Shown here in pieces: positions 1-4,161 of a stretch of DNA of 5,469 bases. The translations under genes and the position numbers were made by a program. Within the stretch, counting starts at the first letter, position 1; every line of letters starts with the position of its first letter. The notes beneath the pieces were generated by a model. It searched no databases and was not told the origin of the DNA. It saw only the letters and a list, made by a program, of their open reading frames with translations. Where the stretch lies: contig CALEEU010000184.1 of the NCBI GenBank assembly GCA_937875975.1, positions 1 to 5,469 on the forward strand, read 5' to 3'. This stretch comes from an uncultured Opitutia bacterium. Its GTDB lineage: Bacteria; Verrucomicrobiota; Verrucomicrobiia; Opitutales; UBA953.

Positions 1-137
1 ACCTCGGCAACGCCGCGGTCTTCACCGGCCGTAAGCTCAAGTTCGACGGCGCCGCCGGTAAGTTCATCGATGACGCCGGCGCGACCGCGATGCTCTCGCG
101 CGAACTCCGCAAGCCCTGGTCGCTCGAGAAGATCTGA
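1..137 (+). CDS. C-terminal end of a probable Gfo/Idh/MocA-family oxidoreductase (partial)
   Basis: The window opens inside a gene whose reading frame uses codons starting at base 3 and ends at TGA 135-137, giving 44 visible residues. The tail begins LGNAAVFTGRKLKFD and ends with ELRKPWSLEKI. This resembles the C-terminal signature of bacterial Gfo/Idh/MocA oxidoreductases, in which 'LGN-hydrophobic-GR-L-D' is followed by 'F-DD-A...L-R-R-PW-L'. Family members are NAD(P)-dependent enzymes acting on sugars, inositols and amino sugars, and many in this phylum are exported by the Tat route. The cofactor-binding Rossmann fold and catalytic residues lie outside the window, so substrate and location cannot be read. 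A hairpin starts two bases after the stop. The call rests on C-terminal pattern only; another sugar-related enzyme remains possible. Confidence 0.6.
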   Translation, partial: LGNAAVFTGRKLKFDGAAGKFIDDAGATAMLSRELRKPWSLEKI

Positions 138-139
138 GC

Positions 140-160
140 GCGGACGGCGTAGCCGCCCGC
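140..160 (+). terminator. Hairpin just after the stop codon; possible terminator or degenerate REP element
   Basis: Arms GCGGACGGC (140-148) and GCCGCCCGC (152-160) pair with one mismatch around the loop GTA. It lies two bases after the preceding stop codon. It has the 9-3-9 geometry of the REP-like hairpins further along, and its loop matches that of the hairpin at 1501-1521. It lacks the GGTAG leader, and no T-tract follows, so intrinsic termination is uncertain. A role in protecting the mRNA 3' end is an alternative. Confidence 0.4.
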
Positions 161-215
161 GAGGGTCACGTGGGCAAGGGGAGTGAACAGGCGCCGCAAG
201 GCACCTTGTTGTTTG

Positions 216-241
216 GGTAGGGTCGGGACCGCGTCACGACA
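216..241 (+). repeat. REP-like hairpin, forward, imperfect stem
   Basis: GGTAG (216-220) is followed by arms GGTCGGGAC (221-229) and GTCACGACA (233-241) around the loop CGC, with two mismatches. A near-identical inverted copy lies at 1565-1590. The shared block is 39 bases (219-257 against 1549-1587) with one difference. Confidence 0.6.
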
Positions 242-253
242 TAGCTGTATCGA

Positions 254-279
254 GGTAGGGACAGCACCACGTGCTGACC
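254..279 (+). repeat. REP-like hairpin, forward
   Basis: GGTAG (254-258) is followed by arms GGACAGCAC (259-267) and GTGCTGACC (271-279) around the loop CAC, with one mismatch. The preceding TCGA linker, giving TCGAGGTAGGG, is shared with the element at 1373. Confidence 0.7.
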
Positions 280-290
280 TAGCGGCCGAA

Positions 291-316
291 GGTAGGGATG
301 CGATGACATCGCATCC
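291..316 (+). repeat. REP-like hairpin, forward, perfect stem
   Basis: GGTAG (291-295) is followed by arms GGATGCGAT (296-304) and ATCGCATCC (308-316) around the loop GAC. All nine pairs are perfect. Bases 291-324 recur exactly, in inverted orientation, at 2881-2914. Confidence 0.8.
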
Positions 317-331
317 GTTGGGTTCCAGGTC

Positions 332-356
332 GGACGCGTCACCGACGCGTCCCACC
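332..356 (-). repeat. REP-like hairpin, inverted, degenerate leader
   Basis: Arms GGACGCGTC (332-340) and GACGCGTCC (344-352) pair perfectly around ACC. The leader on the minus strand has decayed to a GGTG form (bases 353-356 read CACC on +). The flanking CTCGAGACA is the reverse complement of the TGTCTCGAG linker at 1365-1373. Confidence 0.6.
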
Positions 357-431
357 CTCGAGACAGAATCTCAATGGGAGACCGGAAACCGGATGGAATG
401 CTGAGGACATGAAATCACTCTCAGGGTGACG

Positions 432-457
432 GGTAGGGGCGCGACGGCGTCGCGACC
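432..457 (+). repeat. REP-like hairpin, forward
   Basis: GGTAG (432-436) is followed by arms GGGCGCGAC (437-445) and GTCGCGACC (449-457) around the loop GGC, with one mismatch. It is about 100 bases upstream of the HEAT-like gene start. Confidence 0.7.
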
Positions 458-477
458 GTCTGTGCGGTGCGGCCCTG

Positions 478-513
478 GCCAACCGGCCCACCGGTCAACG
501 GGTCAACCAACGG
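478..513 (+). repeat. Degenerate 8-base tandem array, GTCAACNG type
   Basis: Four consecutive octamers, GCCAACCG, GCCCACCG, GTCAACGG and GTCAACCA, are followed by ACGG. A second array of the same layout lies at 1739-1774. The aligned 34 bases (480-513 against 1741-1774) differ at four positions. No coding or RNA role is evident. Confidence 0.65.
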
Positions 514-560
514 AGTCTCGCCTCCGGTCCGCGGGCCCTCTTATCCTCGGGCCCTCGAAC

Positions 561-1337
561 ATGCGCTCCCTCTTCGCCCTCCTCCTCGCCTCCACTCTGG
601 CGGTCGCCGCGGACCGTCCGGCCGTCGATCACGCCGCCTACACGGCCGCGCTGAAGGATTTCCGTAAGGGCTCCGCGAAGTCCATCGACGCGCTGAAGAA
701 GTCCGATGCCTCGGTCTCCGTCCGCCTCGCCGCCGTGGATGACGTCCGTGAGCGCTTGGTCGATGAGCCGAACTCCCCGTTGACCGGCCAGGTCGCCGAC
801 TTGCTCGGCACGACCGATGTCGCGATCGCCCAGCTCCTGCTCTCCGCGCTCGCCGAAGCCAAGGCCGCCGGCGCCACGTCGCAGGTCGCCGCTCTCGCCG
901 CCAAGACGGATTCGCCTCTCCGCGTGCCCGCCGCGCTCGCCCTGGCCGAGATCGGCGGCGCGAAGGCCGTCCCGGTGCTCGCCGCGCTCGCGAAGGACGC
1001 CACGCTCGCCGACAGCATCCAGGAAGCCCTGCTCAAGGTCGCCGGTCCCGGCGTCACCGACGCGTTCGTCGCCGGCATCATCGACGCCAAGGCCGACGTC
1101 ACCGCGCGTAATGCTCTCATCAAGGCCGCGGTCGCCCGTAATCTCCGCTCCGTCGCCGGCGCCCTGTGCGTCGCGATCAAGGAAGAGGCCATGCGTCTCG
1201 AATGCCAGAAGGCCTTGCTCAAACTCGCCCAGCCGGCGGATCTCGCCGCCCTGCGCGACGCCGAGCAAGCCGTGACGAACGAGGCGACCAAGGGCGCGCT
1301 CGGCCGCCTGATCAAGAAGCTCGAAGCGGCGAAGTGA
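561..1337 (+). CDS. Exported HEAT-like repeat protein
   Basis: This gene encodes 258 residues, starting at ATG 561. The frame is open back to 426, but the start at 561 puts a signal peptide at the N terminus: MRSLF, a hydrophobic core LLLASTLAVA, and a likely cleavage after AA at 16-17. The upstream extension is repeat-derived sequence. The mature protein is almost all Ala/Leu-rich amphipathic helix in HEAT-like units of about 30 residues. The clearest unit is residues 117-146 (DSPLRVPAALALAEIGGAKAVPVLAALAKD), with likely units near 49-66, 86-114, 147-177, 178-207 and 209-235. There are no catalytic motifs. HEAT repeats usually form solenoid scaffolds, so protein binding in the periplasm is inferred. 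No clear ribosome-binding site precedes the start. The TGA stop directly abuts a REP-like element at 1338. The partner is unknown. Confidence 0.7.
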   Translation: MRSLFALLLASTLAVAADRPAVDHAAYTAALKDFRKGSAKSIDALKKSDASVSVRLAAVDDVRERLVDEPNSPLTGQVADLLGTTDVAIAQLLLSALAEAKAAGATSQVAALAAKTDSPLRVPAALALAEIGGAKAVPVLAALAKDATLADSIQEALLKVAGPGVTDAFVAGIIDAKADVTARNALIKAAVARNLRSVAGALCVAIKEEAMRLECQKALLKLAQPADLAALRDAEQAVTNEATKGALGRLIKKLEAAK

Positions 1338-1363
1338 GGTAGGCCTGACCGGCCCGGTCAGCC
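1338..1363 (+). repeat. REP-like hairpin, forward, directly after a stop codon
   Basis: GGTAG (1338-1342) begins at the base after the TGA of the HEAT-like gene. Arms GCCTGACCG (1343-1351) and CGGTCAGCC (1355-1363) pair around GCC with one mismatch. With the next element it forms a 66-base block repeated at 2813-2878 with three differences. Confidence 0.75.
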
Positions 1364-1372
1364 GTGTCTCGA

Positions 1373-1398
1373 GGTAGGGACGCGATGACATCGCGTCC
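1373..1398 (+). repeat. REP-like hairpin, forward, perfect stem
   Basis: GGTAG (1373-1377) is followed by arms GGACGCGAT (1378-1386) and ATCGCGTCC (1390-1398) around the loop GAC, all paired. The same hairpin recurs at 2848-2873. Confidence 0.8.
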
Positions 1399-1410
1399 GC
1401 CCTGGGTCTA

Positions 1411-1436
1411 GGTAGGGTCAGCACTGCGTGCTGACC
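1411..1436 (+). repeat. REP-like hairpin, forward, perfect stem
   Basis: GGTAG (1411-1415) is followed by arms GGTCAGCAC (1416-1424) and GTGCTGACC (1428-1436) around TGC. Bases 1410-1440 are an exact inverted copy of 1903-1933 (31 bases). Confidence 0.8.
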
Positions 1437-1464
1437 TAGCGCGTTCGCCGGATGGTGAACGCAG

Positions 1465-1489
1465 GGTAGGGGCACGATTTATCGTGACC
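1465..1489 (+). repeat. REP-like hairpin, forward, two-base loop
   Basis: GGTAG (1465-1469) is followed by arms GGGCACGAT (1470-1478) and ATCGTGACC (1481-1489), with one mismatch and only TT between them. It is the only member seen with a two-base loop. Confidence 0.6.
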
Positions 1490-1500
1490 TTCAGCGTGGA

Positions 1501-1526
1501 GGGCGCGGCGTAGCCACGCCCCTACC
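1501..1526 (-). repeat. REP-like hairpin, inverted
   Basis: Read on the minus strand, GGTAG (1526-1522) is followed by arms GGGCGTGGC and GCCGCGCCC around TAC. The one non-Watson-Crick position would be a G-U pair in RNA. It is the first inverted element after four forward ones, so 1338-1526 has a face-to-face arrangement like a BIME. Confidence 0.7.
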
Positions 1527-1528
1527 TT

Positions 1529-1552
1529 TGGCCACCATACGGCGGCCATACC
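1529..1552 (-). repeat. Decayed REP-like hairpin, inverted
   Basis: Arms TGGCCACC (1529-1536) and GGCGGCCA (1541-1548) pair with one mismatch around ATAC. ATACC (1548-1552), a one-base variant of the inverted leader CTACC, follows. This is weaker than its neighbours. Confidence 0.35.
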
Positions 1553-1564
1553 TCGATGCAGCTA

Positions 1565-1590
1565 TGTCGTGACGCGGTCCCGACCCTGCC
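1565..1590 (-). repeat. REP-like hairpin, inverted, imperfect stem
   Basis: This is the inverted copy of the element at 216-241. Arms TGTCGTGAC (1565-1573) and GTCCCGACC (1577-1585) flank GCG. The leader has become CTGCC (1586-1590). Confidence 0.55.
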
Positions 1591-1738
1591 CATATCAGAT
1601 GGTAGCGGTAAGCGGTTGGCGGTTAGGAAATCATTTCGGCTTTCGGCCGCGGGAACCCGAAGCCGGCGATCTCCGGTTTCCCTTTGAGACGTTTGAGCTC
1701 GGGTCAACTGAGCCTCTCGTGCATCGGGTGTCTCCCTT
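1591..1738. other. Non-coding stretch with a short 7-base tandem repeat and one hairpin
   Basis: No gene is recognised here. Bases 1605-1625 are three heptamers (GCGGTAA, GCGGTTG, GCGGTTA). Bases 1637-1646 (CGGCTTTCGG) can pair with 1657-1665 (CCGAAGCCG), with one bulged T. The rest shows no family resemblance to the hairpins on either side, apart from a lone GTCAACTG-like unit near 1703. Confidence 0.4.
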
Positions 1739-1774
1739 GTCAACCGGCCAACGGGTCAACTGGTCAACTAACGG
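1739..1774 (+). repeat. Degenerate 8-base tandem array, GTCAACNG type
   Basis: Octamers GTCAACCG, GCCAACGG, GTCAACTG and GTCAACTA are followed by ACGG. This is the second copy of the array at 478-513 and has the same number of units. Confidence 0.65.
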
Positions 1775-1785
1775 GGCATCACTTC

Positions 1786-1894
1786 CCCTATACTCGATAC
1801 TCCATACTCTATATTCTTGCGACTGCACCTTTGCACAAGCCGCAGGCCGATTTGCACTTTTGCACTTAGGACGGCACGTGGTGCCATCCCTACC
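1786..1894 (+). repeat. 109-base composite direct repeat, copy A
   Basis: This block repeats at 2970-3078 with no net insertion or deletion and about 14 mismatches. It contains four ATACTCN heptamers (1790-1817), a run of TGCAC motifs (1824-1865) and an inverted REP-like hairpin (1869-1894). The first 19 bases and the segment around GGCCGATTTGCAC are identical in both copies. The two copies bracket the thuA-like gene. Confidence 0.75.
1869..1894 (-). repeat. REP-like hairpin, inverted
   Basis: Arms GGACGGCAC (1869-1877) and GTGCCATCC (1881-1889) flank GTG with one mismatch. CTACC (1890-1894), the inverted leader, follows. The matching element in copy B (3053-3078) has a perfect stem. Confidence 0.7.
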
Positions 1895-1906
1895 ACGAGA
1901 CAGCTA

Positions 1907-1932
1907 GGTCAGCACGCAGTGCTGACCCTACC
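1907..1932 (-). repeat. REP-like hairpin, inverted, perfect stem
   Basis: Arms GGTCAGCAC (1907-1915) and GTGCTGACC (1919-1927) flank GCA, and CTACC (1928-1932) follows. It is the exact inverted copy of the element at 1411-1436. It lies about 40 bases downstream of the thuA stop. Confidence 0.8.
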
Positions 1933-1940
1933 TTGAGCAG

Positions 1941-1972
1941 CTGGCCCACTTGCCAGCGTGCCAGCTTGCCCC
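1941..1972 (-). repeat. Degenerate 8-base tandem array, GGCAAGNN type
   Basis: On + the units are CTGGCCCA, CTTGCCAG, CGTGCCAG and CTTGCCCC. It ends two bases before the thuA stop codon. A related array in the opposite orientation lies at 2771-2802, just upstream of the thuA start. Confidence 0.6.
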
Positions 1973-1973
1973 C

Positions 1974-2756
1974 TTATTTTTTCAGCACCCACCGCACGCC
2001 GCCGTCGAGGTGCTTGATGAAATCCGGTTCGGAGAAAGATTCCTTGGTGTGGCCGAGCGCGGTGTAGAACATGCGGCCCTTGCCGACTTCCTTGCACCAG
2101 GTCATCGGGTGATGCTCGCCCATCTCCTTGCCCTTCTGCGGGGCGTAGGACTTCTCGTCGATCTCGAGGAGCACGACGTTGTCCTTGGCGAGATTACGGA
2201 AGGAATACCACTCGTCCTTGCGCTTCCATTCGGCGCCGAGGTGGGCGTTGGCGGGGTGGTCCTTGACGATGGGACGCAGGATCGCGACCTGCTGGGCCGG
2301 GTGGCCGTTGAAGAGGCCGCCGACCATGTCAGCGAACCACGGCCAGTATTTGTCGGCCGCGCCGGCGTCGGACGCCGCATGCACGCCGACGAAGGCGCCG
2401 CCGTTCTCCATCCAGGCTTGGAAGGCCGCGCGACGCGCTTCGGCGACCTTGGCGTTGGCGGCCTTGGCTTCCTTGGAAGCGTCTTTCGCGAGGACGTCGC
2501 CCATCACGTCTCCCGTCGTGCTCATGAACGCCACCACGCGATACTTAGCTAGGTTCTCGGCGGTGAAGGCGGACGCATCTTCGGTGATGTCGGCCTCGAG
2601 GCCTTGGGCCTTGAACTGCTGGGCGAGCAGGGCGTTGCCGAGCGGGATCGAGTCCTTGTGACGGAAGCCGGCGGTCTTCGAGAAGACCAGGGCGCGGTTA
2701 GGCTCGGCGGCGAAAGCGGCCACCGAGGCGAGGAGCAGGGTGAAGAGGGAGCGCAT
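1974..2756 (-). CDS. Exported ThuA-like domain protein
   Basis: This gene encodes 260 residues. The start at 2756 is preferred to the upstream in-frame ATG at 2783 because it gives a signal peptide: MRSLF, then the core TLLLASVAAFA, with probable cleavage near residue 17. The mature chain is one ThuA-like (trehalose utilisation, class I glutamine-amidotransferase-like fold) domain. Visible motifs are ALVFSKTAGFRH (22-33), GGAFVGVHAASD (119-130), GGLFNGHP (146-153), DEWYSF (181-186), HHPMTWC (215-221) and GRMFYTALGHTKESF (227-241). A Lys/Ala-rich helical segment (about 87-114) precedes the GG motif. The biochemical activity of ThuA proteins is poorly defined; a role in sugar metabolism is inferred from the family and from the probable Gfo/Idh/MocA gene nearby. 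No strong ribosome-binding site is visible. The gene is transcribed alone, against its neighbours. Confidence 0.87.
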   Translation of the reverse strand: MRSLFTLLLASVAAFAAEPNRALVFSKTAGFRHKDSIPLGNALLAQQFKAQGLEADITEDASAFTAENLAKYRVVAFMSTTGDVMGDVLAKDASKEAKAANAKVAEARRAAFQAWMENGGAFVGVHAASDAGAADKYWPWFADMVGGLFNGHPAQQVAILRPIVKDHPANAHLGAEWKRKDEWYSFRNLAKDNVVLLEIDEKSYAPQKGKEMGEHHPMTWCKEVGKGRMFYTALGHTKESFSEPDFIKHLDGGVRWVLKK

Positions 2757-2770
2757 GTTCTTAATTAGGG

Positions 2771-2802
2771 GGCAAGTGGGCACGGGGGCAAGTGGACATG
2801 GG
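2771..2802 (+). repeat. Degenerate 8-base tandem array, GGCAAGTG type
   Basis: The units are GGCAAGTG, GGCACGGG, GGCAAGTG and GACATGGG. Bases 2763-2796 match 1945-1978 in inverted orientation at 28 of 34 positions, so thuA is bracketed by inverted arrays. Confidence 0.6.
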
Positions 2803-2812
2803 GAGGTGCCTG

Positions 2813-2838
2813 GGTAGGGCTGACCGGCCCGGTCAGCC
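2813..2838 (+). repeat. REP-like hairpin, forward, perfect stem
   Basis: GGTAG (2813-2817) is followed by arms GGCTGACCG (2818-2826) and CGGTCAGCC (2830-2838) around GCC. The first half of the 66-base block shared with 1338-1403. Confidence 0.8.
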
Positions 2839-2847
2839 GTGTCTTGG

Positions 2848-2873
2848 GGTAGGGACGCGATGACATCGCGTCC
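2848..2873 (+). repeat. REP-like hairpin, forward, perfect stem
   Basis: GGTAG (2848-2852) is followed by arms GGACGCGAT (2853-2861) and ATCGCGTCC (2865-2873) around GAC. It is the same hairpin as 1373-1398 and faces an inverted partner at 2889. Confidence 0.8.
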
Positions 2874-2888
2874 GCCCTTAAACCCAAC

Positions 2889-2914
2889 GGATGCGATGTC
2901 ATCGCATCCCTACC
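2889..2914 (-). repeat. REP-like hairpin, inverted, perfect stem
   Basis: Arms GGATGCGAT (2889-2897) and ATCGCATCC (2901-2909) flank GTC, and CTACC (2910-2914) follows. With 2848-2873 it makes a head-to-head pair 15 bases apart, the classic BIME arrangement. Bases 2881-2914 match 291-324 exactly in inverted orientation. Confidence 0.8.
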
Positions 2915-2921
2915 TTTTCCC

Positions 2922-2955
2922 GCCACCTGCCACCCGGGGCTGCCACCCGCCACCT
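2922..2955 (+). repeat. Heptamer repeats GCCACCY, two pairs
   Basis: GCCACCT and GCCACCC (2922-2935), then a six-base spacer, then GCCACCC and GCCACCT (2942-2955). The order of the two variants is mirrored. Confidence 0.55.
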
Positions 2956-2969
2956 GTGTTTTTGGCCCT

Positions 2970-3078
2970 CCCTATACTCGATACTCCAAACTCCATACTC
3001 TCACTTTCCCACCTTTGCACAGGCCGTAGGCCGATTTGCACTTTTGCACCTAGGACGGCACGTGGTGCCGTCCCTACC
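2970..3078 (+). repeat. 109-base composite direct repeat, copy B
   Basis: This is the direct copy of 1786-1894, at an offset of 1184 bases. It holds heptamers ATACTCG, ATACTCC, AAACTCC and ATACTCT (2974-3001), the TTGCAC motif block (3015-3049) and an inverted REP-like hairpin (3053-3078). It ends 86 bases before the yhaM-like start codon, so it may overlap that gene's promoter region. Confidence 0.75.
3053..3078 (-). repeat. REP-like hairpin, inverted, perfect stem
   Basis: Arms GGACGGCAC (3053-3061) and GTGCCGTCC (3065-3073) flank GTG, and CTACC (3074-3078) follows. It is the last clear REP-like element before the two-gene operon. Confidence 0.8.
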
Positions 3079-3164
3079 TTGTCAGTCCTCCACCCAGTCC
3101 TCCAGATTCAAGCTTCCCGCACCAATTTTCTTTCCCCCGCTGACGCGCCCGCCACTCTCGCCCC

Positions 3165-4157
3165 ATGTCCGAAATCCTCCTGACCCTCCGCGAAAGCAAG
3201 GCCTCCCCGGTCGGCTCGCGCTTCCAGGCCATCTGCGCCCTGGGTGATATCTCCACCAAGACCGCCAAGACCGGTTCGACCTATTACGAGGCCGTCATCG
3301 CGGACGCCACGGACGACATCAAGATCCGCGTCTTCGGCGATTCGCCCGTCAAGCCCGTGCTCGTCACCCTCAAGGCCGGCGCGGTCGTCCGCGTGGGCGG
3401 ACTCGTCGGCGATTTCAACGGCCGCCCCGACCTCAAGGTCGATTCCCTCGCGCCGGTCACCGACGCCGAGCGTTCCGACCCCGCCATCATGGGTCGCCTC
3501 ACGCCGGTCTCGCAGCACGACCCCGTGAAGATGAAGGCCGAGCTCCTCGGCATCATCGCGCGTATCCCGCACGCCGGCCTCCGCGCCACCGTCGAGTCCG
3601 CCTTCGAGGAGTATGGCGAGCGCTTCCACGACGCCGTCGCCGCCCTCGGCATGCACCATGCCTTCCGTCACGGCCTGCTCGAGCATACCCTGCGCATGGC
3701 CAAGTGCGCCGAGGCCCTCCTGCCGCTCTATCCGAAGGTCGACCATTCGCTCGCCGTCGCCGGTATCGTGCTGCACGACATGGGTAAGGTGCAGGAATAC
3801 TCCCGCCTCGAGCCCGGCATGGCCAAGGCCAGCTTCACCCGCGCCGGCAACCTGCATGGCCACCTCGTCCTCGGCGCCTTCATCGTGCGCGCCCACGGCA
3901 CCAAGGTCGGCCTCGAAGCCTCGCTCATGGAGCGCCTCGAGCACGTCATCCTCTCGCACCACACCATGCGCGAATACGGCGCCTGCGCGACGCCGTCCAC
4001 GCCGGAGGCCGTGTTCGTGGCCCGCATCGACGACCTGGACGCCAAGCTTTCCGCCGTGGAAGAAGAACTGCGGAAAGCCCCGCCAGGAGCGGAGTTCATG
4101 CCCCTTCGCGCCATCGATGGCCAGCTGCTGATCACCCCGCCTAAGACCGGAGCCTGA
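3165..4157 (+). CDS. yhaM: YhaM-type 3'-5' exoribonuclease (OB fold plus HD domain)
   Basis: This gene encodes 330 residues. The N-terminal part (about 18-98) has the strand pattern of a nucleic-acid-binding OB fold, with YYEAVIADATDDIKIRVFGD at 40-59. The C-terminal part (about 160-300) is an HD phosphohydrolase domain: HHAFRHGLLEHTLRMA (164-179), AGIVLHDMGKVQEY (199-212, containing the HD pair H204-D205), NLHGHLVLG (229-237), HVILSHHTMREYG (260-272) and the helix STPEAVFVARIDDLDAKL (278-295). Probable metal ligands are H174, H204, D205, H233, H265 and D289 or D290. YhaM/CBF1 enzymes trim single-stranded RNA from the 3' end in the cytoplasm; the length fits the family. No Shine-Dalgarno sequence precedes the ATG at 3165. 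queA follows after four bases, so the two are probably co-transcribed. The fold is firm; the exact substrate is inferred from the family. Confidence 0.85.
   Translation: MSEILLTLRESKASPVGSRFQAICALGDISTKTAKTGSTYYEAVIADATDDIKIRVFGDSPVKPVLVTLKAGAVVRVGGLVGDFNGRPDLKVDSLAPVTDAERSDPAIMGRLTPVSQHDPVKMKAELLGIIARIPHAGLRATVESAFEEYGERFHDAVAALGMHHAFRHGLLEHTLRMAKCAEALLPLYPKVDHSLAVAGIVLHDMGKVQEYSRLEPGMAKASFTRAGNLHGHLVLGAFIVRAHGTKVGLEASLMERLEHVILSHHTMREYGACATPSTPEAVFVARIDDLDAKLSAVEEELRKAPPGAEFMPLRAIDGQLLITPPKTGA
4149..4152 (+). promoter_or_regulatory. Ribosome-binding site of queA, inside the upstream gene
   Basis: GGAG lies nine bases before the GTG at 4162 and within the last codons of the yhaM-like gene. 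It supports the GTG as the real start and suggests translational coupling. Confidence 0.55.
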
Positions 4158-4161
4158 TCGC

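Noticed and set aside
183..404. Open frame of 73 codons on + in the first intergenic stretch
   Set aside because: It is made almost wholly of REP-like hairpins. Its peptide stretches recur elsewhere only because the DNA repeats do, and it has no start signal.
426..560. Upstream extension of the HEAT-like gene to an earlier ATG
   Set aside because: The extension is repeat sequence (a hairpin and an octamer array), and it would bury the signal peptide that starts at 561.
138..560. tRNA or other structured RNA gene in the repeat stretches
   Set aside because: Only short separate hairpins are seen, with no cloverleaf or known RNA signature.
495..1475. Long minus-strand open frame opposite the HEAT-like gene
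   Set aside because: It is Gly/Arg-rich shadow coding typical of the antisense of a GC-rich gene, and it runs through repeats at both ends.
216..1590. CRISPR array
   Set aside because: Repeats are palindromes with differing stems, mixed orientation and irregular spacing, with no constant repeat-spacer pattern and no cas gene.
2757..2783. Upstream in-frame ATG for the thuA-like gene at 2783
   Set aside because: It would add nine residues, partly encoded by an octamer array, ahead of a clear signal peptide.
3079..3108. Possible promoter before the yhaM-like gene (TTGTCA at 3079-3084)
   Set aside because: The -10 position is a poor match (CAGATT), and sigma-factor consensus for this organism is unknown.
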